Positions 6,333 to 11,512 of a stretch of 11,512 nt of DNA are shown here, piece by piece (position 1 is the stretch's first letter; every line of letters starts with the position of its first letter). This DNA comes from an uncultured Clostridia bacterium. Lineage in GTDB: Bacteria > Bacillota > Clostridia > Christensenellales > Borkfalkiaceae. A program made the translations under genes and the position numbers. Where the stretch lies: the NCBI GenBank assembly GCA_905235765.1, contig CAJOMM010000009.1:1-11512 (forward strand), in the 5' to 3' direction. The notes under the pieces are model-generated. The model was not told the origin of the DNA. It saw nothing but the letters and a program-made list of their open reading frames with translations, and did not search any database.

Positions 6333-6554
6333 ATGCCTATAATATTAGCGCCGATAAATAAAGAGCTTAAAATACTGCGGGTTTTGACCGATGAAAAGAC
6401 AAAGAAACATCTTGAAAGTCTGGGGATAACACCAAACGGGATTATAACCGTACTATCGGCTAGCGGAGGGGCGGTTGTATGCAAGTTAAAAGAGGGCAGG
6501 ATTGCGCTTGACGGCAATATATCGACTAAAATTTTAGTAACGGAAGCCGTTTAG
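6333..6554 (+). CDS. feoA: FeoA-domain protein, first copy
   Basis: A 73-residue protein of the FeoA family, a small SH3-like beta barrel that works with FeoB in ferrous iron uptake, probably as a cytoplasmic regulator or scaffold of the transporter. The core ...KTKKHLESLGITPNGIITVLS... followed by a VVCKLKEGRIALD strand matches the clostridial FeoA pattern in which the Leu-Gly turn and the C-terminal strands are kept. A strong AAAGGAG precedes the ATG with good spacing. It is followed 51 bases later by a second, sequence-divergent FeoA and then FeoB. Having two FeoA genes before feoB is common in Clostridia. There are no transmembrane segments. Confidence 0.86.
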   Translation: MPIILAPINKELKILRVLTDEKTKKHLESLGITPNGIITVLSASGGAVVCKLKEGRIALDGNISTKILVTEAV

Positions 6555-6605
6555 AATAATTAGTTAAAAATTATAAGAAATAAAATAGAAGGAGAAAAAG
6601 GACAG

Positions 6606-6839
6606 ATGCAAAAAATGTTGGACGAATTTGCCGTGGGCGAGTCGGGCGTGGTTAAAGCGGTTGGCGGCGAGGGCAAAATAAAAAGGCGCCTTTTCGATAT
6701 GGGCGTAACTCCCGGCGCGGAAGTTTTCTTGAGAAAGAAAGCGCCGCTCGGCGATCCTATTGAGGTAAATATTCGGGGGTATGAGTTGACGCTTCGCAAA
6801 ACCGAAGCTAAACTGGTAACTATGGAGGTGAAGAAATGA
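6606..6839 (+). CDS. feoA: FeoA-domain protein, second copy
   Basis: A 77-residue FeoA family protein. The segment GGEGKIKRRLFDMGVTPGAEVFLRKK with the family's R-R-L-x-D-M-G-x-x-P-G turn, then APLGDPIEVNIRGYELTLRKTEA, is close to the classical FeoA/FeoB-C-terminal SH3-like fold. It is nearer to the textbook FeoA than the first copy and is probably the direct FeoB partner. The ATG at 6606 has AAAGGA just upstream, with GGAG eleven bases before. An ATG four codons in (6615) is a weaker alternative. Its TGA overlaps the feoB ATG by four bases (ATGA), indicating translational coupling. Confidence 0.92.
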   Translation: MQKMLDEFAVGESGVVKAVGGEGKIKRRLFDMGVTPGAEVFLRKKAPLGDPIEVNIRGYELTLRKTEAKLVTMEVKK

Positions 6840-9139
6840 TAAGGTTTGCATTAGCCGGTAATCCGAATTGCGGAAAGACCACGCTTTTTAACGGGTTAAC
6901 GGGTTCGACGGCGCACGTCGGGAACTGGCCCGGCGTTACGGTAGATAAGAAAGAGGGTGTTTATAAAAGGTGTGAAGAGCCCATCGCCGTTGTCGATTTA
7001 CCCGGAATATATTCGCTATCTCCATACACGCCGGAAGAGGTTATTGCGAGAAACTACGTTTTAGACGAAAAGCCTGACTGCGTAATAAACATAGTCGACG
7101 CGACTAATTTGGAACGAAATCTTTATCTCACGACGCAGATAATGGAAATAGACGTTCCGATGGTTATTGCGCTCAATATGATAGACGCGATGGAAAAAAA
7201 CGGCGACAAGATCGACGCGAAAGCCTTGGAAGAGAAACTCGGCGTTCCGGTAGTGGCAATTTCCGCCTTAAAAGGGACGGGGATACACGAGCTTATGGAG
7301 AGGGCGTATACGGTTTGTAAGGAAGAGCGGAAAGGAAGAACCGTTTTAGAGAGCGGAGCGCTTGCGCATCTTATAACTGACGTAAAGATCGCGCTTGACG
7401 GGCAGGGGGTGAAAAATCCTTTGTTCCACTCGGTAAAACTTGCAGAACAGGACGAACTCGAAGTAAACGAGCATAAAGACGCCGTTAAAATGGTTGAAGA
7501 GTTCAAAAAGACATTTAAAGACGACGTTTTCGGGAGCGATTTTGAAGCGCTTATAGCGGACGCCAGATATAAATACATATCCGAAAATTTTTCTTCGGTA
7601 ATAACGAAAAAGAACAAAGAAAAATTCACCAGCACGAAATCGGATAAAGCGGATAAAGTTTTAACGCATAAAATCTGGGGAATACCTATATTTTTGGTAA
7701 TACTGTTCGCGATATTTCATTTGACATTCAGCGAGGATTTTCTGTATCTCGGCAAGATATTCGGATTTTCTTCGCTCGAAGAGTTGGGCGTCGATACCGA
7801 AGCGTTCGGCGGCACATTGCTCGCTTGTTTTTACGACGGCGCAATATTCTCGCCTGGCGTTATAATAAACAATTTGTGGAATAATATTATAGTCGAATAT
7901 TGCTTCGGCTGGCTGATAAACTTAATAGAATCGAGCGGAATGAGCGGATGGGCGATAGGGCTTTTGAACGACGGCGTAATAGAAGGATTAAAAGCCGTAC
8001 TGTCTTTCTTGCCTCCGATACTCGTACTCTTTTTGTTCTTTTCTATTCTGGAAGATTCGGGGTATATGGCGCGTATCGCGTTTATACTCGACAGGATGTT
8101 CAGAAAATTCGGGCTTTCGGGCAGGGCGTTTTTGCCTATGATAATGGGCTTTGGTTGTTCGGTTCCGGCTATGATAAATACGAGAACGCTTGCCGACGAT
8201 AAAGAGCGCACGGCGACGATAAGGGTAATACCTTTCTTCTCTTGTGGTGCGAAACTACCTATTCTTACGGCAGTTTCCGGCGCGATCGTGGCGTATTTCG
8301 GGATTGGAAACGCGGATTTAATAACCTACTCGATGTATCTTTTAGGCATAGTTGCGGCGATACTTGCGGTTCTTTTAATGAGGAACACTTCGCTTAAAGG
8401 CGAAACTCCGCCGTTTATTATGGAACTTCCGGCGTATCACGCTCCGCAGTTCAAGAACCTGATGGCGCACCTTTGGGATAAAGCCAAACATTTCATTAAG
8501 AAAGCCTTTACGATTATTATCGCCTCTACAATAGTTATATGGGTACTTTCTCACTTCTCCTTCTCCTGGGGATTTTTGGAAGATGAATATATAGATCAGA
8601 GTATTCTGGCGCAGCTTTCTATGCTGTTGCAACCGATATTTACGCCTTTGGGCTTCGGTAGTCAACTCGGAGCTTTCGGCTGGGTGTTCGTGGTTGCGGC
8701 AATATCCGGACTTATTGCAAAAGAAAACGTTATAGCTACGTTTGCGACTTTGGCGGCGTGTCTTGTGGCAAGCGGACTTGAACTCGGGTCGCTCGATATA
8801 GCGGCGGAAAGCGGTATAGACGCGGTTCAGGCAATGATTACCGCAACGGGTATAGGAATACCGGGACTTTTAGCCTTTATCGCTTTTAATATGACGACTA
8901 TTCCGTGTTTTGCGGCGGTAGCTACGGCAAAAGCCGAGCTTATAAATAAGAAATCTTTTAACGGCACGCTTATTTTCTGGCTTGCGTCAAGTTATATCGT
9001 GGCTTCGGCAATTTACACGATCGGATCCTGGTGGTGGACGGCGTTTATATGGGCGGCAGTTATCGTCTTGACTACCTGGTTAGTAATATTGTATAGTAAA
9101 AGGGCAAAGAATAAATTAGATAACAATAATCCGGTTTAG
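6836..9139 (+). CDS. feoB: Ferrous iron transporter FeoB
   Basis: A 767-residue inner-membrane Fe(II) importer with an N-terminal G domain. GTPase motifs are G1 GNPNCGKT (8-15), G2 around T35 in GNWPGVTV, G3 DLPG (54-57), G4 NMID (114-117) and G5 SALKG (143-147). A helical spacer (about 170-280) precedes the membrane part, which begins near IWGIPIFLVILFAIF (about 282-296) and holds two Gate/nucleoside-recognition-like repeats. Conserved membrane cysteines are C441 in GFGCSVPA and C470 in FFSCGAKLPIL, proposed iron-path residues in the family. The last helix is about 733-752, followed by a short basic tail. Length and architecture are normal. It overlaps feoA by four bases and is followed 19 bases later by a Cys-rich accessory peptide. 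Confidence 0.97.
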   Translation: MIRFALAGNPNCGKTTLFNGLTGSTAHVGNWPGVTVDKKEGVYKRCEEPIAVVDLPGIYSLSPYTPEEVIARNYVLDEKPDCVINIVDATNLERNLYLTTQIMEIDVPMVIALNMIDAMEKNGDKIDAKALEEKLGVPVVAISALKGTGIHELMERAYTVCKEERKGRTVLESGALAHLITDVKIALDGQGVKNPLFHSVKLAEQDELEVNEHKDAVKMVEEFKKTFKDDVFGSDFEALIADARYKYISENFSSVITKKNKEKFTSTKSDKADKVLTHKIWGIPIFLVILFAIFHLTFSEDFLYLGKIFGFSSLEELGVDTEAFGGTLLACFYDGAIFSPGVIINNLWNNIIVEYCFGWLINLIESSGMSGWAIGLLNDGVIEGLKAVLSFLPPILVLFLFFSILEDSGYMARIAFILDRMFRKFGLSGRAFLPMIMGFGCSVPAMINTRTLADDKERTATIRVIPFFSCGAKLPILTAVSGAIVAYFGIGNADLITYSMYLLGIVAAILAVLLMRNTSLKGETPPFIMELPAYHAPQFKNLMAHLWDKAKHFIKKAFTIIIASTIVIWVLSHFSFSWGFLEDEYIDQSILAQLSMLLQPIFTPLGFGSQLGAFGWVFVVAAISGLIAKENVIATFATLAACLVASGLELGSLDIAAESGIDAVQAMITATGIGIPGLLAFIAFNMTTIPCFAAVATAKAELINKKSFNGTLIFWLASSYIVASAIYTIGSWWWTAFIWAAVIVLTTWLVILYSKRAKNKLDNNNPV

Positions 9140-9158
9140 AAGTCGGTAGGGGGTGTTT

Positions 9159-9323
9159 ATGCAGCCTGTTGAAATAGTTATAATAATCGCGGCGGCGGCA
9201 ATCGTTGTAGGAGTAATAGTCGCCGCGATAATAAGAAGGAAAAAGGGTAAGCCCTCGTGTGATTGTTGCGATTGCCCTTGTTGCAGCGGTTGCGCCGAAA
9301 AAAAATCCAAAGAAAAGTCTTAA
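9159..9323 (+). CDS. FeoB-associated Cys-rich membrane peptide
   Basis: A 54-residue peptide too short for many gene callers. It has an N-terminal membrane helix (about residues 4-25, rich in Ile, Val and Ala), a positive stop (RRKKGK, 26-31), then a Cys cluster C34-x-C36-C37-x-C39-x-C41-C42-x2-C45 and a Lys-rich end. This is the layout of the FeoB-associated Cys-rich membrane protein family found after feoB in Clostridia and relatives. Seven cysteines in twelve residues suggest metal binding, on the cytoplasmic side if the positive-inside rule holds. The ATG at 9159 is preceded by AGGGGGTG, a fair ribosome site. It sits 19 bases after feoB and 12 before the copper ATPase. The exact role (FeoC-like, iron hand-over or sensing) is unknown. 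Confidence 0.88.
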   Translation: MQPVEIVIIIAAAAIVVGVIVAAIIRRKKGKPSCDCCDCPCCSGCAEKKSKEKS

Positions 9324-9335
9324 TAAAAGGTTGTT

Positions 9336-11512
9336 ATGACTAAACAAAAATTCGACGTAGGCGGTATGAGTTGCGCCGCCTGTTCGTCGGGGATAGAAAA
9401 AGCGGTTTCAAAAATTCAAGGTGTGAAATCGGTACAGGTTTCACTCCTTGAAAAAACTATGACGGCGGAATTTGACGAAAGTTCCGTTTCCGCGCAAAAG
9501 ATTATCGCCACGGTAGAGAAATTAGGTTACACCGCGGCGATTTTCGGCGTTAGCGTAAACAAATATGCGGACGCAGAGAGGCTTAAGAAAAGGTTTTTTC
9601 TCTCTCTTATTTTTCTTATTCCGCTTATGTATATCTCCATGGGCGGAATGTTCGGGGCGCCGACTTTTTCCGATATATCGCATTTAGGCGCGGTTATAGA
9701 CCTTGTACTGCAATTTGCGTTATCTACCGCAATAATAATAGTGAATTTCAATTTTTATTACAGCGGAGTACGGGCGATAAAAAATCTATCGCCGAATATG
9801 GATACGCTCGTGTTTTTAGGTTCGTTTACCGCTTACGTTTACAGCGTAGCGGTATCGGTACTTATAATAGTCGGCAAAATGCCGCACACTCACGTATTTT
9901 TCGAATCCGCCGCAATGGTCGAAGTTTTAGTGTCTCTCGGGAAGTATCTGGAAGAAATATCCAAGCGTAAAACGGGAGAGGAAATAGAGAAACTGAATAA
10001 ACTTCTGCCTAAATCCGTTACCGTGTTGATAGACGGAAAAGAAGAGACTGTTTTGACCTCTTTACTTAAAGAGGGCGACGTGGTGGTGCTTAAAGCCGGC
10101 GATTATTGTCCGATAGACGGCAAAGCAATCGAAGGAATAGCAGGCGTAGATAAATCCGCCGTAACGGGCGAAAGTATTCCGGAAGAGGCAACAGTAGGCT
10201 CGGAAATCGTGTCGGGAAGTATATTGCGATCGGGATATTTGTTAGTTTCGGCAGAGAAAGTCGGAGAAGACACTATGTTCAGCAAAATAGTGGAAGCGGT
10301 AAAATCTGCGAGCGCAAGCAGAGTTCCCATACAGAAACTTGCGGATAAGGTGTCCGCGGTGTTCGTTCCGACGGTTACCGTCTTAGCGGTATTGACGTTT
10401 GTCCTGCAACTCTTGTTAAATCAGGACGGCGGATTAGCTAACGCTATCAAGTGCGCTATAAGCGTGATAGTGATATCGTGTCCGTGCGCATTGGGGTTAG
10501 CAACGCCCGTCGCGGTTATGGCGGCAACAGGGAAAGCCGCTTCTTTGGGGATACTTATAAAAGACGCGGAGGCTATTCAGAAGATCGGGAAAATAAACTG
10601 CGCACTGTTCGATAAGACGGCTACGATAACGGAAGGGACTCCTAAAGTCGTAGAGTACAAAAACTTTTCCGAAATTTCGGACGAAAAAGTATTCGCAATA
10701 ACTTCCGCTCTTGAAAAGATGTCAAATCATCCGCTTGCCGAAGCAATGGTCGAATTTTGCGGCGATTCCGAAGAAAAGGCGGAGAATTTTTATTATGAGA
10801 TAGGAAAGGGAATATACGGGACGGTAAACGGCGAAAAATATTTTTTGGGAACTTACGAGGAAGAACTTTTTGAGGGTAAAACTTCCGTGGCGTTATATGA
10901 AAACGGAAAACCGCTGGCGGCGTTCGCTATAGCCGATACGGTCAAAAAAGACAGTAAAAATGCGATAAGGCTACTAAACGCGGAAAAAATAAAGACGGTA
11001 ATGATAACCGGCGACAAAGAATCCGCGGCAAAGTCTGTGGCGGAAGAAGTAGGAATATCCGGATACGAGTTTTCCGTATTGCCGGAGGGCAAGGCGAGTT
11101 ATGTTAAAAAGTATAAAGACGACGGATATTTCGTCGCTTTCGTCGGAGACGGCATCAACGACAGTCCCGCTCTTAAAACTGCGGACGTCGGCGTCGCCAT
11201 GGGAAACGGCACGGATATCGCGATAGAAAGTTCGGACATTGTAATAATCGGCGGTTCGCTTGTGAAGACTGTCGACGCCGTTAATTTAAGCAAGAAAGCG
11301 TTAAACGTTATAAAGGGCAATCTATTTTGGGCGTTTTTTTATAACGTGATTGCGATACCGATAGCGGCAGGCGTTTTTGCGCCTTTGGGAATAGTTTTCG
11401 AGCCGTGGATAGCCGCTATCTGTATGAGTCTCAGCTCGTTGTTCGTCGTGCTTAACGCTCTCCGTATAAACGGCTACGGCAACGCTGAAAGAATTTCGGA
11501 TAAAGGAGAAAA
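9336..11512 (+). CDS. copA: Cu(+)-type P1B ATPase (CopA family), C-terminus cut by window edge
   Basis: An open reading frame of at least 725 codons with no stop before the right edge. Judging by the family only the last few residues are missing. Its order is: heavy-metal domain with GGMSCAAC (C13, C16), eight expected membrane helices, actuator TGES (277-280), the ion-binding CPC in SCPCALGLATP (382-384), a phosphorylation site at D426, the nucleotide-domain HP (465-466), TGDK (558-561), GDGINDSPA (604-612), and the YN and MSLSS motifs of the last two helices. CPC plus YN plus MSxxS is the signature of monovalent copper exporters (P1B-1). The oddity is the phosphorylation motif, which reads DKTAT (426-430), not DKTGT. 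The ATG at 9336 has AAAGG five bases before it. It lies 12 bases after the Feo peptide and shares the same operon. Confidence 0.95.
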   Translation, partial: MTKQKFDVGGMSCAACSSGIEKAVSKIQGVKSVQVSLLEKTMTAEFDESSVSAQKIIATVEKLGYTAAIFGVSVNKYADAERLKKRFFLSLIFLIPLMYISMGGMFGAPTFSDISHLGAVIDLVLQFALSTAIIIVNFNFYYSGVRAIKNLSPNMDTLVFLGSFTAYVYSVAVSVLIIVGKMPHTHVFFESAAMVEVLVSLGKYLEEISKRKTGEEIEKLNKLLPKSVTVLIDGKEETVLTSLLKEGDVVVLKAGDYCPIDGKAIEGIAGVDKSAVTGESIPEEATVGSEIVSGSILRSGYLLVSAEKVGEDTMFSKIVEAVKSASASRVPIQKLADKVSAVFVPTVTVLAVLTFVLQLLLNQDGGLANAIKCAISVIVISCPCALGLATPVAVMAATGKAASLGILIKDAEAIQKIGKINCALFDKTATITEGTPKVVEYKNFSEISDEKVFAITSALEKMSNHPLAEAMVEFCGDSEEKAENFYYEIGKGIYGTVNGEKYFLGTYEEELFEGKTSVALYENGKPLAAFAIADTVKKDSKNAIRLLNAEKIKTVMITGDKESAAKSVAEEVGISGYEFSVLPEGKASYVKKYKDDGYFVAFVGDGINDSPALKTADVGVAMGNGTDIAIESSDIVIIGGSLVKTVDAVNLSKKALNVIKGNLFWAFFYNVIAIPIAAGVFAPLGIVFEPWIAAICMSLSSLFVVLNALRINGYGNAERISDKGE
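11502..11508 (+). promoter_or_regulatory. Ribosome binding site for a gene starting just past the window
   Basis: AAAGGAG occurs within the last codons of copA. Purine-rich AAAGGAGAAAA at a gene end is the form used before feoA in this window. It suggests that another gene of the operon starts a few bases beyond the right edge, overlapping or abutting the copA stop. Confidence 0.45.

Noticed and set aside
9072..9347. Minus-strand open frames of 91 and 64 codons over the feoB end and the Cys-rich peptide
   Set aside because: They are shadows produced by Ile/Ala-rich codons of the membrane helix on the plus strand; the plus-strand 54-residue peptide has the family layout and a ribosome site.

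Overview
The window looks like a chromosomal segment of an AT-leaning Gram-positive anaerobe of the Bacillota (Clostridia-like, probably an uncultured gut lineage). The reasons are: strong AAGGAG ribosome binding sites, two TTG starts, heavy use of ATA isoleucine codons, an RNase J gene in place of an RNase E system, and a clostridial-type feoA-feoA-feoB cluster with a Cys-rich FeoB-associated peptide. The species assignment is inference. Apart from one small uncertain fragment at the left edge, every gene belongs to a recognisable family. There is no mobile element, CRISPR array, rRNA or tRNA.

Layout. (1) Positions 1-99 carry the last 32 codons of a rightward gene, probably threonyl-tRNA synthetase. 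It ends at a perfect 34-bp palindromic terminator (135-168) that it shares with the convergent serine genes. (2) On the minus strand, serC (2420-1347) and serA (1347-184) form a one-base-overlapping operon for two of the three steps of L-serine synthesis. A near-consensus promoter drives it (TTGAAA, 17 bp, TATAAT). (3) Divergently, a promoter at 2534-2562 drives rnjA, an O-methyltransferase (trmR-like) and a U32 'peptidase' (trhP-like). These three genes are packed with no gap or overlapping, and together act in mRNA decay/processing and tRNA wobble-uridine modification. The operon ends at a terminator at 6156-6186. (4) A new transcription unit starts at about 6253. It has a 5' leader full of repeated GTTA/TAAC elements, followed by feoA, feoA, feoB, a 54-residue Cys-rich membrane peptide and a Cu(+)-type P1B ATPase (copA). 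The ATPase stays open to the right edge.

How it works together. The right half is a metal-transport operon: GTP-driven Fe(II) uptake by FeoB with two FeoA partners and an accessory peptide, followed in the same direction by a copper exporter. The feo leader contains two near-identical 20-bp dyads, two related half-copies at about two-helical-turn spacing, and a GNRA-loop hairpin followed by eight T. It could therefore be controlled by a metal-sensing repressor, by attenuation, or both.

The most surprising residue-level observation is in the P-type ATPase. Its phosphorylation motif reads DKTAT instead of the nearly invariant DKTGT, while all other catalytic motifs look intact. I do not see strong evidence for an entirely new multi-gene system. 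The best leads are the feo leader, the DKTAT variant and the iron-copper operon linkage.
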